Positions 50,676-59,564 of a stretch of 64,000 nucleotides of DNA are shown here, one piece after another; position 1 is the stretch's first letter; the number at the start of each line of letters is the position of its first letter. The DNA comes from Neobacillus niacini. GTDB taxonomy: Bacteria; Bacillota; Bacilli; Bacillales; Cytobacillaceae. The stretch spans positions 3,545,001 to 3,609,000 of the forward strand of contig NZ_JAUSZN010000001.1 of NCBI RefSeq assembly GCF_030817595.1, given 5' to 3'. The notes under the pieces were generated by a model. It was given only the letters and a program-made list of their open reading frames with translations, was not told the origin of the DNA and searched no databases. A program made the translations under genes and the position numbers.

Positions 50676-50690
50676 TGAAGTTTAACTTCA
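50676..50690. promoter_or_regulatory. Palindromic operator candidate upstream of GH125
   Basis: TGAAGTT-T-AACTTCA is a perfect 15-base odd palindrome, about 50 bases before the GH125 start and after the preceding operon's terminator. Size and symmetry suit a dimeric repressor; no binder can be named. Confidence 0.4.
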
Positions 50691-50721
50691 TATACATCCT
50701 TTGATTCATTTGTTATTCTTC

Positions 50722-50752
50722 AAAAAAAATAACCAAGTCTAAAGTAACTTGG
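50722..50752 (-). terminator. Intrinsic terminator downstream of the TIM-barrel/GH20 operon
   Basis: Minus strand CCAAGT, eight-base loop, ACTTGG, then TTATTTTTTTT. The stem is short but the U-tract good. It lies 108 bases after the stop at 50860 and separates that operon from GH125. Confidence 0.75.
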
Positions 50753-50859
50753 CTACTTTTTGTTAAATATTTCTTCTTTATTTAAAGGCTCTTTTCTCTA
50801 ATGTTGTTGCTTTTGAAAGTAAATACGATTGATTGAGCATTATTTTCATTGAGAATAGC

Positions 50860-51738
50860 CTATTTAAATGTTCGAAGAAAGCGAATGGCCTCACGAATAT
50901 CATGAACAGGATTTGTCCCTACTTCTCTTTCAATGGTTAAGTAACCTTGATAACCAATCTCTTCTAGAGCTGCAAAATAGCTTGGGAAGTCAACCTTTCC
51001 TTCACCTAACGGCAGCTCACGGAAATATTCCCCTTCGGTTACCATCTTGGCAATTTGTTCATGATCCACTCCGCCGCCATATCCCAGCGCCCCATAAACA
51101 TCACGTGGGTCTACCGATTTATATCTGACCCCATCCTTCACATGGGTATGGACGATATAATCCTTAAGCAGCTTAACACCTTCAACTGGATCATCTCCCG
51201 TTACCATGACCATATTCGCTGGGTCAAAATTGACAGAAACACCATTGGTGCTAAGGGTATCCAAGAACGGCTTCAGCCTTAAGGAAGTTTCCGGGCCAGT
51301 TTCAATCGCAAAATAAGCATCTAAACTTTTGGCATATACCCCTAATTCTTCACACGCCTTTTGCATCGACTCATACACATGAGTGGCAGGATCTTCAGGG
51401 ATAATCCCAATATGGGTCGTAACAATATTCGTTCCTAATTCAACGGCCAAATCTAGGATTCTTTTTGATTTCTCAATTTTTTGCGGATTCATTTCCTGAT
51501 CCTGAAATCCATGTCCCCCGAGATCTCCGCAAAGAGCAGATATCTCTAACCCTAATGAAGAGATGTAATCTTTTAAATCCTTCCTCGCAGCAGAAGTTAA
51601 ATTTTCAGGAGCCATCTCACCATCAACAGCATAAATTTGGACACCGTCAGCTCCCAGCTCTTTAGCTGTCTTTAAACCTTCACGAAGTGGAAGCCTTAAA
51701 CTGTCCACAATAATCCCGATTTTATTTGACAACTTCAT
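50860..51738 (-). CDS. Sugar phosphate isomerase/epimerase-type TIM barrel, copy 1
   Basis: Protein of 292 residues of the AP-endonuclease-2/xylose isomerase-like superfamily. Visible metal-ligand type segments are IVTTHIGIIPED, FAIETGPETS, VNFDPANMVM, VHTHVKDG and LTIEREVG. Such proteins isomerise or epimerise sugars, and some recent members are lyases acting on 3-keto-glycosides made by Gfo/Idh/MocA partners. The start at 51738 follows GATGAGGTG and lies four bases after the second TIM-barrel gene; the open frame to 51753 would overlap it. It ends the GH20/GH-A operon. No specific reaction can be assigned. Confidence 0.8.
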   Translation of the reverse strand: MKLSNKIGIIVDSLRLPLREGLKTAKELGADGVQIYAVDGEMAPENLTSAARKDLKDYISSLGLEISALCGDLGGHGFQDQEMNPQKIEKSKRILDLAVELGTNIVTTHIGIIPEDPATHVYESMQKACEELGVYAKSLDAYFAIETGPETSLRLKPFLDTLSTNGVSVNFDPANMVMVTGDDPVEGVKLLKDYIVHTHVKDGVRYKSVDPRDVYGALGYGGGVDHEQIAKMVTEGEYFRELPLGEGKVDFPSYFAALEEIGYQGYLTIEREVGTNPVHDIREAIRFLRTFK

Positions 51739-51742
51739 AAAT

Positions 51743-52615
51743 CTACACCTCATCCCAGATTCTTTTTACATTTTCCATCCCAATCTTCGTACCAACCTGA
51801 CAATCTTCCATTCCCTCAAATTCAACGGTTAGATAGCCATCATATCCAGATCCCTTGACGAGCTTCATAATTTCACGGACATTTAAATCGCCATGTCCAA
51901 CAATAGCGCCGCGCAAATAATTGCCATTAACCGTGCGGAACCATTCCCCGCCGCCAGGATTCTCATAATAAGGACGAATATAAAAGTCTTTAAAATGGAC
52001 GGTGGCTGCATATTTAATATTTTTCTTTACGCCAACAAGCGGATCTTCATCGGCACAAAGGAAATTCCCAACATCCACTGAACTTTTGAAATTTGCGCGG
52101 TTTACGGCATGGATCACCCGCTGCACCCGGTCGCTTGATTGCACATTGAATCCATGGTTTTCAATCGTAGTCGTGATGCCAAATTGGGCAGCATAGTCTG
52201 CAAGCAATTGACTGCCACGCACCATTTGATCAAAATGCTTTTCAAAATGATGGATCGTCATTTCTTCTGGTTCAAGACGAAACGCAGTAACATCATGGCG
52301 CATGATTTTGATTCCCATCCGATCTACGATGTCTACATGCTGCTTAAGGCGCTCCACTTCCGCTTCAAACGCTTCCTCAGTTGGCTGAATGAAATTAGCC
52401 GGCAGAGAATAGGCAGACAGTTCAATGCCAACTGCTTTTGCTTTTTCCCTGATTTGATCGGCTAATTCTGGCTGATCAACAACCGTAAAGCCATAAGGCA
52501 CAAGCTCAATGTGCTCACCACCGTTATCAGCTACCCATTGTACAACACCTAAAATATCCAGTTTCCCAGCATTAATATCCTTCAAAAGACTATAAGAACT
52601 AATTCCTACTTTCAT
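51743..52615 (-). CDS. Sugar phosphate isomerase/epimerase-type TIM barrel, copy 2
   Basis: Protein of 290 residues, same superfamily as the next gene but clearly diverged. Segments with probable metal ligands: HIELVPYGF, IKIMRHDVTAF, TTIENHGFNVQ, SSVDVGNFLCAD, ATVHFKDFYI and LTVEFEG. Probably cytoplasmic, working on a sugar or keto-sugar released by the enzymes upstream. Its ATG at 52615 is four bases after the GH-A gene stop, and the ribosome site AAAGGAG lies inside that gene's end, so translation is coupled. The paired arrangement with copy 1 suggests successive steps or a heteromer; function unresolved. Confidence 0.8.
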   Translation of the reverse strand: MKVGISSYSLLKDINAGKLDILGVVQWVADNGGEHIELVPYGFTVVDQPELADQIREKAKAVGIELSAYSLPANFIQPTEEAFEAEVERLKQHVDIVDRMGIKIMRHDVTAFRLEPEEMTIHHFEKHFDQMVRGSQLLADYAAQFGITTTIENHGFNVQSSDRVQRVIHAVNRANFKSSVDVGNFLCADEDPLVGVKKNIKYAATVHFKDFYIRPYYENPGGGEWFRTVNGNYLRGAIVGHGDLNVREIMKLVKGSGYDGYLTVEFEGMEDCQVGTKIGMENVKRIWDEV

Positions 52616-52619
52616 GTTA

Positions 52620-55600
52620 CTACGCTCCTTTAATTTGCATATTTTTAATCTTCATTTCATCTTCCCGATACGTACCAACAATTTCTCCCGTCTTGGCAGT
52701 AGCGAATAAAACACTTCTTTCGGGTTCTATTAAAAATTCATACGTCTGGTCTGTTTCAGGGTCGGTAATCTTCACATTCGTAGTAACTCCAAACTCAGAA
52801 ACAAAGATAAACAGGTTCCCATTCTCAAATTCTAGTTTCCGGCCATAAACACCTGGAAAGTCCCCTTCATGCCAGATTAAATGTTCCTTAACACCAGCAC
52901 GATTTAAGCTATATTGATATAAACATTTAATCGATTCATTCCGTTCATTCATTTCAACAGGAAGCGGGGACCAAATAATTTTCCCCTTGCCATAGTCATA
53001 TTCCTTCACTTCTAAAATTCCCGTTTCGGGGATTTCCTTAGCCACTTCCGCAATCCGCTTATCACCAAATGAGAAAGGCAGGGTCATGTTATCAACCACC
53101 AGCAGTTCTTCGCGCAGGACATTGACAAGTTTGGTCGGACCCGCTATTTCTTTCATCCGATTGGTTTCGTTCCAGTATTCATCAAGACTTATAGGTCCAG
53201 TAAAAAGCAGCGTAACATCGTGCGTTTTCACAAAGTCTAGTAGTTCCGCTAAAGCCTCTGATTGAAAATTGTGTGGACTTGGAACCATGATCACCTTTGG
53301 AGGTTCACAAGCTAAGCTCGATAAATCATACTCACTTAACGCCCTGAATGGCTGGTTAAGCTCATAGGCTAGTATCCTCGTTAATTTCGTTGTTGCATCA
53401 AAGGCAAGCCTGCGATTAGAAAAATCATTGGAATAGGGGAAAATGACAACAATATCTTCAAGCTTCCGGTTTTCAAATAAATGCCCAACTTCCTTGATAA
53501 AGCGGCCAAAATTATAAGAAACATTGGCTTCCGGCTTTTCAGTCCCGTCGGCACGGAGCGCTCCAATATTCGATTCATTAATATTGTTCATAAAATAATT
53601 GGTATTCCAAAGCCATTGAACCGCACCCGCACCGCCAGATGCAAAGGAATAGGCATACTTTCTTTCCAGAATATTGCGGAGCTCTTCCTCCGACCGTTTC
53701 GCCTGATTATTTGGTTTTTCTACATACATGATTCCGGTTTCTTGAATCAAATTTGGTTTATCAACGGTCTTTGCAAAAATTCCATCCCAGAGTAAATGGT
53801 CCATCGCCCACCAAGTATGGTTCGAGGTATAGTCAACAGCTTCGCCATAAAAGAATGGTGAAGGACGCTGGCCCATTAATGCTTCATCCTGTCCCACGGT
53901 GATTAACTGATCGGCTGCTAATTTTCTAATCGTACCCGAAAGCTTGTGAATCCAATCATTATGCTTATCCATCGTATATAACGTGTAATCTAACCATTTC
54001 AACCCCCGTTTGCCGGCTGCCATATCCTGAATATGGGTATTAATTTCTCGAATCGTTGGCGGCCTTACATGATCAAAGGATGGAAGCTCATTCGGTGTTA
54101 GATTCCAGCGCTCTTGAAGCTTGGCAATATCACCATGTCTTTTCTTGATCCACTCTTGATATTCACTTACGTCATAGCTGTCTTGAAGCGTCCTAGGACC
54201 AGAAAAAGTTTGTTTCGGATCAAATAGCGATGGTTCGTTAATAAGGTCCCAATGAACATTCGTCGTGGTCCGATGTCTCGCAACAATTGATGTAATAAAC
54301 CGTTTCTGCGCCTCGACACTTCTTGGATCAAGATATGGGTTTTTCCCTTCCCATTCTTCCGGTGTAAACGAGAAAAAGTTAAACGTTAATTCGATGTCAT
54401 ATTGCTTCGCAGTAAGTATAAAGGCGTCGATGGCTCTTAGTATACTCTCGTCCATATGGCCATCCACAAACATCATGTTGCGCCACGCCGTCCAAATTCC
54501 TGTCCTCACATAATTGATTCCAGCTGCTTTCATCGCGGAAAAATCTTTATTCCAAACACTTGGATTAGGGAGAAACAGAAAATACCTGGCAACATCTGAC
54601 GTCATGTATGTCATGCCAACAACCGGTAATGGCTGATTATTTTTCAAGAAGTAGTCTCTTCCGCAGACAAGCGGCTGCCCGCCTTCAAGCAGCGCTTGAT
54701 CCCTAAACCAAAATCCTTGGAGAAGGACCCGTTCTTCTCCAACATCACTGGTTAACCGGCAGGTAAGCTCATAAAAACCAGGCTCAAATTCCTTCTTATC
54801 TAAATAGATTTTCTGGATATGAAGCTCTTTTGTAATATCAGCCTTTAAGCAATGTTTTTCAAGGATGTTCCCTTCCTTTGTAAGGGTAAGTTCTAGCCCC
54901 CAATTTTCTTGCTCTTTCCGTAAGGACTGTGCCTGAAAAGTAATCATAGGGACCTCATGATACTCATATGAAGCATAGTTGGTTTTCAGCCATAGCTCTG
55001 TCACACCACTTGCAACAAAATCTGCTAACTTCTGTAAAAAGCGACATCCCTTATCATTCCAAAACTCACTCGTTAGTGACTGGTTGATAAAAATCCACCT
55101 TCCACCGGTAAAATTACCCTTATAGTTTTCGATTAATACCGATGGTGCGGCAACCTCCCGCCCGCTCTCTGATATTCCCTTCAGTAACGGGTATATTCTT
55201 GCATCCATCGGACCGCATGATCCCATTTCGTGTTCAATCGAAGAGGACTTCGTTGGATGTAGAATAAAATTAGCAGTATCCAAAACGGTAAATAGTTCCG
55301 CATAATCTTTAAAAATCGGAAATTCATTGGAATGAATCAATTTTTCAATCGGTTTTCTATCAACCTTTAATACTTCATGGATAGTAAGCTCCGCATGGTA
55401 TGCCGTTTGCTCCCGCTCGGGGACCCATTGGCCATTGACTAGATTACATGGTTTTCTAAAAGGAGCTCCTCCTATCCCGACAAACCCTTTCCCCTCTTTT
55501 AAATAAGCAGTAATGGAACCCCATGCGCTTTTTGGAAAATAGGAACCATGTAAATGAATGAGGCATTCTATTTCACGATCAAGAGCATTGGTTAATTCAT

Positions 55601-55712
55601 CAGCCTGTACGATCTCGGCTTGCTCTTGTAATTTCTTCAGTAATTCTTTCGTTGGCCTTTGACCCTCATAAGGGAAGGTCTCATCATAAAAAATAACCAC
55701 TTTAGAGTTCAA
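52620..55712 (-). CDS. Large clan GH-A glycoside hydrolase (beta-galactosidase-like), family not assigned
   Basis: Protein of 1030 residues without signal peptide. Residues 1-240 form a ThuA/GATase-like region (ITAYLKEGKGFVGIGGAPF). A linker beta-domain (about 250-350) leads to a (beta/alpha)8 barrel with NVHWDLINEPSLFD (Glu493, likely acid/base) and LIQETGIMYVEK (Glu658, likely nucleophile). After it comes a second GATase-like, GH42-style trimerisation region (VIMVPSPHNFQSEALAELLD) and a short beta-sandwich. It looks related to GH35/GH42 enzymes but I cannot place it. The start is TTG behind TGGAGG. It sits between GH20 and two TIM barrels. Beta-galactosidase or beta-mannosidase/glucuronidase-type action is possible. 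Confidence 0.72.
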   Translation of the reverse strand: MNSKVVIFYDETFPYEGQRPTKELLKKLQEQAEIVQADELTNALDREIECLIHLHGSYFPKSAWGSITAYLKEGKGFVGIGGAPFRKPCNLVNGQWVPEREQTAYHAELTIHEVLKVDRKPIEKLIHSNEFPIFKDYAELFTVLDTANFILHPTKSSSIEHEMGSCGPMDARIYPLLKGISESGREVAAPSVLIENYKGNFTGGRWIFINQSLTSEFWNDKGCRFLQKLADFVASGVTELWLKTNYASYEYHEVPMITFQAQSLRKEQENWGLELTLTKEGNILEKHCLKADITKELHIQKIYLDKKEFEPGFYELTCRLTSDVGEERVLLQGFWFRDQALLEGGQPLVCGRDYFLKNNQPLPVVGMTYMTSDVARYFLFLPNPSVWNKDFSAMKAAGINYVRTGIWTAWRNMMFVDGHMDESILRAIDAFILTAKQYDIELTFNFFSFTPEEWEGKNPYLDPRSVEAQKRFITSIVARHRTTTNVHWDLINEPSLFDPKQTFSGPRTLQDSYDVSEYQEWIKKRHGDIAKLQERWNLTPNELPSFDHVRPPTIREINTHIQDMAAGKRGLKWLDYTLYTMDKHNDWIHKLSGTIRKLAADQLITVGQDEALMGQRPSPFFYGEAVDYTSNHTWWAMDHLLWDGIFAKTVDKPNLIQETGIMYVEKPNNQAKRSEEELRNILERKYAYSFASGGAGAVQWLWNTNYFMNNINESNIGALRADGTEKPEANVSYNFGRFIKEVGHLFENRKLEDIVVIFPYSNDFSNRRLAFDATTKLTRILAYELNQPFRALSEYDLSSLACEPPKVIMVPSPHNFQSEALAELLDFVKTHDVTLLFTGPISLDEYWNETNRMKEIAGPTKLVNVLREELLVVDNMTLPFSFGDKRIAEVAKEIPETGILEVKEYDYGKGKIIWSPLPVEMNERNESIKCLYQYSLNRAGVKEHLIWHEGDFPGVYGRKLEFENGNLFIFVSEFGVTTNVKITDPETDQTYEFLIEPERSVLFATAKTGEIVGTYREDEMKIKNMQIKGA

Positions 55713-55730
55713 GCTAAAGGACCTCCACTT

Positions 55731-56756
55731 TTATAGTTTACTAGTAATGAGATCGAGCGTACGATAAAGCTCATCTAACTCATCCAGTTCACCATCTCTA
55801 GTAATTTGGGTAGAATTCATACTGATTAATTTTTCAAAGCTTTGTTGATCCCAGCCATTCCAGGATGTAACAGCCATTCCAAGCATTCGTTCCGGGTTAG
55901 CTGTTTGACTTGCCTGTTGCTCGCTCGCTTCAAGAAAATCAAGAGCTGCTTCTGTTTTATACCAGCATGACGGAATCACCGAGAAGCCCTTTTCTAAGAA
56001 AATACCAATCGAGGGATAGGAATCTAGCTTATCGTAATGCCAATCCATCAACACAATATCAGTCGGAATAGCTGAAAGCGCTCGATGGGTGCCGAACGTA
56101 TCACCTTCCCATTGGTTATAACCGGTTGCCTCGCTGTCATTGAAGCGATCCGCCCACATAAATAGCTGAACACCACGTTCTTTAACCAAATAGCCGTGCA
56201 GGTCATTGACCGCCTTTGCAAAAAGCTCTGCCCGATCCTTCCCCTTACAGCGTGGACAATGATCATCGGCAATCGCATACACCTCATCCATGCCGATATG
56301 AAAGGCGTCCGCTTCAAAAGCATCAATGATCTCGCCAAGTAATTCAAAAGCAAGTTTATTTACCTCAGGGTGTAACGGGCACCAGCTTCTGCAGAAAAAC
56401 TCAGGCCATTTTGCATCTAATGGGACATGGGGAGTTTCATCAAGTTCAGGATAAGCTTTTAAAAGTGTATTCTGTGCCCCTCCCCAGCCTTGGTGACCGA
56501 GGCATTGAAATAATGGAATAACACGAATCCCATGTTGTTTGCAAACGCTAGCAATTTCTCGCGCGTCTTGTTTGGTCAGTGTTCCTCCAGTAACCTCTGG
56601 ATGTTTCTCAAATACGAACGACGTATTACACTCGATAATTAAATGATTAATTCCCTTTGGTGCCAAGACCTTTTCAATAAACTGTTTGAATGGTTCTACA
56701 AGTTCATGTGATCCAAAACGCAGATGAAACGCTTTTACAGGTTCAGTTTTCTTCAC
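55731..56756 (-). CDS. GH20-type beta-N-acetylhexosaminidase (catalytic domain only)
   Basis: Protein of 341 residues consisting of a (beta/alpha)8 barrel with the GH20 D-E pair in FHIGMDEVYAI (Asp157, Glu158), plus GIRVIPLFQCLGHQGWG and AVTSWNGWDQ. The usual N-terminal GH20b domain is absent, so it is at the short end of the family. It has no signal peptide and would release GlcNAc or GalNAc inside the cell, feeding the kinase-deacetylase-AgaS route at 1-4108. The start is GTG at 56756 behind AAGGGG. First gene of an operon with a cre-like site upstream at 56832. Some uncharacterised GH20-like proteins have other activities, so specificity is open. Confidence 0.8.
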   Translation of the reverse strand: MKKTEPVKAFHLRFGSHELVEPFKQFIEKVLAPKGINHLIIECNTSFVFEKHPEVTGGTLTKQDAREIASVCKQHGIRVIPLFQCLGHQGWGGAQNTLLKAYPELDETPHVPLDAKWPEFFCRSWCPLHPEVNKLAFELLGEIIDAFEADAFHIGMDEVYAIADDHCPRCKGKDRAELFAKAVNDLHGYLVKERGVQLFMWADRFNDSEATGYNQWEGDTFGTHRALSAIPTDIVLMDWHYDKLDSYPSIGIFLEKGFSVIPSCWYKTEAALDFLEASEQQASQTANPERMLGMAVTSWNGWDQQSFEKLISMNSTQITRDGELDELDELYRTLDLITSKL

Positions 56757-56831
56757 TCGTTCTTACACCCCTTTTGGTTAATTTAGTTCAAGCTTACTTC
56801 CTCCCTCGTCCCACCGTAAATATGTGAAATT

Positions 56832-56845
56832 TGTCAGCGTTGTCA
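56832..56845. promoter_or_regulatory. cre-like site upstream of the GH20 operon
   Basis: TGTCAGCGTTGTCA fits the cre consensus at 13 of 14 positions. On the minus strand it overlaps TTGTGA, which with CATATT 18 bases on could be a weak promoter for the GH20 operon. TTGTCA also appears twice in tandem here, three bases apart. Confidence 0.6.
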
Positions 56846-56914
56846 CAAGCACTTTTGCCAGCCATATAGCCGTTTATCATGATGTGTATCTTTTGCATTC
56901 TATGTAGTTTCTTA

Positions 56915-56955
56915 CAAAAAAGAAGGAAAGAGACAATTTAGTCTTTTTCCTTCTT
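56915..56955 (-). terminator. Strong terminator after importer 4 binding-protein gene
   Basis: Minus-strand AAGAAGGAAAAAGAC and GTCTCTTTCCTTCTT pair over 15 positions (one A-C mismatch) around a six-base loop and run into TTTTTTG. It separates importer 4 from the GH20 operon. Confidence 0.88.
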
Positions 56956-56961
56956 CTGCTT

Positions 56962-58542
56962 TTACTTATTCCAGCGATCATAGGCATCTTGATAAATGTT
57001 AACCAATTTATCAACACCCATATCATTCATTGTTTTAATATATTTATCCCAATTGGACAAAGGCTCGGCACCCGTGATAAATTTCGCTTCCATTTGTTCA
57101 ATGTAAGTATCCAAATCAGCACGGATTCGTCCTACTTCCTCTTGTTCTTCAGGTGTTAAATAAACAAGTGGATATGGAACCTTTGCATATGGCTTAATTT
57201 TTGCATCTGTTTCGGCATTGATGAACTTCGTAAACTCTGTTTCAGGGAAGCCTTCAATTTTATGTCGTAATGCCGGAACATTGATACCAAAGTCTGGTGT
57301 CGTCATTCCACGGTAGTCTTCAATCGTCTTCCCCTCGATTGGTGATTCAAGCAACTTTCTCGTACCGCTGGCTTCATCTGCCCAATCCCAAACATCGCCT
57401 GCTTTACCAATATTCAAAAGTTCATTCCCTTCTTTTGAATAGAGATAATCAACCCAGCGAATCGCTGCTTCTGGATTAGCTGTTTTATTTGTAATGGCAA
57501 ATTGTCCGCGGTAAATACCTGGGCTTAATGGTGCCACGGCTTTATCAGTGATAGAACTAGAGACTGGCTGATACATAGGGTCATCAAGTGCCTCTTCTTC
57601 CTTATCTCCAGTGGTGAAATAAGAGAACCAGTCCTGGAACATTCCAAGTTGATTGGCTTGTCCTTTTGCTTTCTTCTGTTCATTGGATTGTGAGAAAGTT
57701 TCTGGATCCATTAATTTTTCATCATAAAGCTTATTCATAAATGCAAGGTAATCTTTATAGCCAGCTTCTGCCGGTGTATACACGACCTTACCATCAATTT
57801 CTTCAATTCCCCAGTTCGTGAACCCAAAAGCACCTAACAGCCACTGACGAGAATCATCTAAAGCAACTGACGAGAATGGAATTTCATCGGCTTTTCCATT
57901 ACCATTCGGATCCTCTGTTTGAAATCGTTTGAACAAGTTATACAACTCATCTGTTGTTTTAGGTAATTCCTTCACACCTAAAGCATTTAGCCATTTACCG
58001 TTATACCATAATGGACCCATATACCAAACGGCATTCTTGTCCACCATTGGCAATGCATAAATATGACCATCAACCGTTGTCACTGATTTTTTTACATCAG
58101 GGTTTTCTTCAAACATCTTTTGGATATTGGGAGCATATTTTTCAATTAAATCCTCTAACGGAATTAATACACCCTCTTTTCCATACTTAACTTCCTGCTC
58201 GGCTGTTAAAGCTGCCCCAAAAAGAACATCTGGAATTTCGCCGCTGGCAAAGGCAAGATTTAATTTTGTTTGAAAATCACTGTTTGGCGGTGTTGTAAAT
58301 TCATAATGTACATTCGTCATTTTTTCCATTTCTTTAAAGAAGGCCATATCCTTCCACTTTGCTTGACCAATATCCGGTCCCATCATGGACATCGTTATTT
58401 TTTTATCAACGATCGGATAACCTTCTTTGTTTATTTCTACTTTGTTTTCGGCATTCTCTTTAGAATTAGATTTAGAAGTACACGCAGCCAGCATTGATAA
58501 AACTAAAACAAATGATAGCATAATAAGAAAAGCTTTTCTCAT
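56962..58542 (-). CDS. Sugar ABC transporter substrate-binding lipoprotein (importer 4)
   Basis: Extracytoplasmic binding protein of 526 residues with lipobox MLAAC. It is closest in feel to the importer 1 protein: INKEGYPIVDKKITMSMMG matches the GMPIVKEKIELDGF region there, and both share the TNVHYEF/TNIHINWE segment and the calcium-site-like EDPNGNGKADEIPF. ATG behind GAGGGAAA. Last gene of the importer 4 operon before a strong terminator. The adjacent GH20/GH-A operon suggests an oligosaccharide with HexNAc ends as ligand, by context only. Confidence 0.88.
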   Translation of the reverse strand: MRKAFLIMLSFVLVLSMLAACTSKSNSKENAENKVEINKEGYPIVDKKITMSMMGPDIGQAKWKDMAFFKEMEKMTNVHYEFTTPPNSDFQTKLNLAFASGEIPDVLFGAALTAEQEVKYGKEGVLIPLEDLIEKYAPNIQKMFEENPDVKKSVTTVDGHIYALPMVDKNAVWYMGPLWYNGKWLNALGVKELPKTTDELYNLFKRFQTEDPNGNGKADEIPFSSVALDDSRQWLLGAFGFTNWGIEEIDGKVVYTPAEAGYKDYLAFMNKLYDEKLMDPETFSQSNEQKKAKGQANQLGMFQDWFSYFTTGDKEEEALDDPMYQPVSSSITDKAVAPLSPGIYRGQFAITNKTANPEAAIRWVDYLYSKEGNELLNIGKAGDVWDWADEASGTRKLLESPIEGKTIEDYRGMTTPDFGINVPALRHKIEGFPETEFTKFINAETDAKIKPYAKVPYPLVYLTPEEQEEVGRIRADLDTYIEQMEAKFITGAEPLSNWDKYIKTMNDMGVDKLVNIYQDAYDRWNK

Positions 58543-58640
58543 TTTCCCTCGACCCCTTTCGTTTATGAAAAATTTCTATTTTATCCATCAGCTAACTTAA
58601 TCTTCACAAACCACCTCCTCAAAGTCTAGATGAAATATTT

Positions 58641-59552
58641 TCAGCCCTTTACGGATCCAATCATGACCCCTTTAACAAAATAACGTTGTAAAAATGGATA
58701 CACGATAATAATGGGTAATGTAGAAACAATCATGACACCATATTTGATAATTTGTGCCAGTTCTTCCTTTGAATTCTGCGCTTCAGCCACCGAACCTGAA
58801 ATGGCTCCACCAGCCATATCGGATGTCATCGACTGGAGCACAAGGATTTCTCGCAGGACTAATTGAAGTGGGTATAGTTCTTTACTGGAAAGATAGATCA
58901 TCGCATTGAAATACCCATTCCAATGTCCGACCCCATAAAATAAGGCCATAACTGCGATAATCGGCGTAGATAAAGGTAAAATCACTTTCACAAATAATTT
59001 CATATTCGTACAGCCATCTATCTCTGCTGCTTCTTCTAGTTCCTTCGGAATGGTTACTTGGAAAAAGACGCGGGCAACAATTAAATTCCAAACCGCGACA
59101 GCATTAGGTAAAACCATCGCCCAAATGGTATCGATTAATCCAAGACTTTTAATTAATAGATATGAAGGAACTAATCCCCCGCCAAAAAACATCGTAAAGA
59201 CGAAAATCCCCATAAAAATATTTCTTCCGACTAAATCCTTTCGGGATAATGCGTAAGCTGCTGGCAGAGTAAACAATAAATTGATAGAAGTGCCAAGCAC
59301 AGTATAAAAAATCGTATTTAAGTAACCCTTCCAAATGAGATCATTTTGAAAAATAAGCTCGTACCCTTCTAACGTAAACCCTTTAGGAAATAACCACATT
59401 TCACCCGAGTTAACAGCAGAGGGATCACTGACCGATGCGCTGATAATATAAATCAAGGGGTACAAGACAATGACCATTGCCAGCAGTAAAAAAGTATAGT
59501 TGAAGACTTTGAAGATTTTATCGGTTTTTGTTTCGTTTATTGCTGAATTCAT
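58641..59552 (-). CDS. Carbohydrate ABC permease, LplC type (importer 4)
   Basis: Membrane protein of 303 residues with about six spans, EAA loop ELEEAAEIDGCTNMKLFVKVILPLS and C-terminus FVKGVMIGSVKG. It has a small extra stretch (DMAGGAISGSVAEAQN) before the last span compared with importer 1. ATG behind AAGGAGGAAAGTCA. Close in sequence to the importer 1 permease at 9122, including MWLFPKGF and FTMFFGGGL. Works with the partner permease 12 bases upstream. Confidence 0.88.
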   Translation of the reverse strand: MNSAINETKTDKIFKVFNYTFLLLAMVIVLYPLIYIISASVSDPSAVNSGEMWLFPKGFTLEGYELIFQNDLIWKGYLNTIFYTVLGTSINLLFTLPAAYALSRKDLVGRNIFMGIFVFTMFFGGGLVPSYLLIKSLGLIDTIWAMVLPNAVAVWNLIVARVFFQVTIPKELEEAAEIDGCTNMKLFVKVILPLSTPIIAVMALFYGVGHWNGYFNAMIYLSSKELYPLQLVLREILVLQSMTSDMAGGAISGSVAEAQNSKEELAQIIKYGVMIVSTLPIIIVYPFLQRYFVKGVMIGSVKG

Positions 59553-59564
59553 TGACTTTCCTCC

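Noticed and set aside
52139..52465. 108-codon plus-strand open frame in the TIM-barrel gene
   Set aside because: Shadow of a well supported minus-strand gene in a tightly packed operon.
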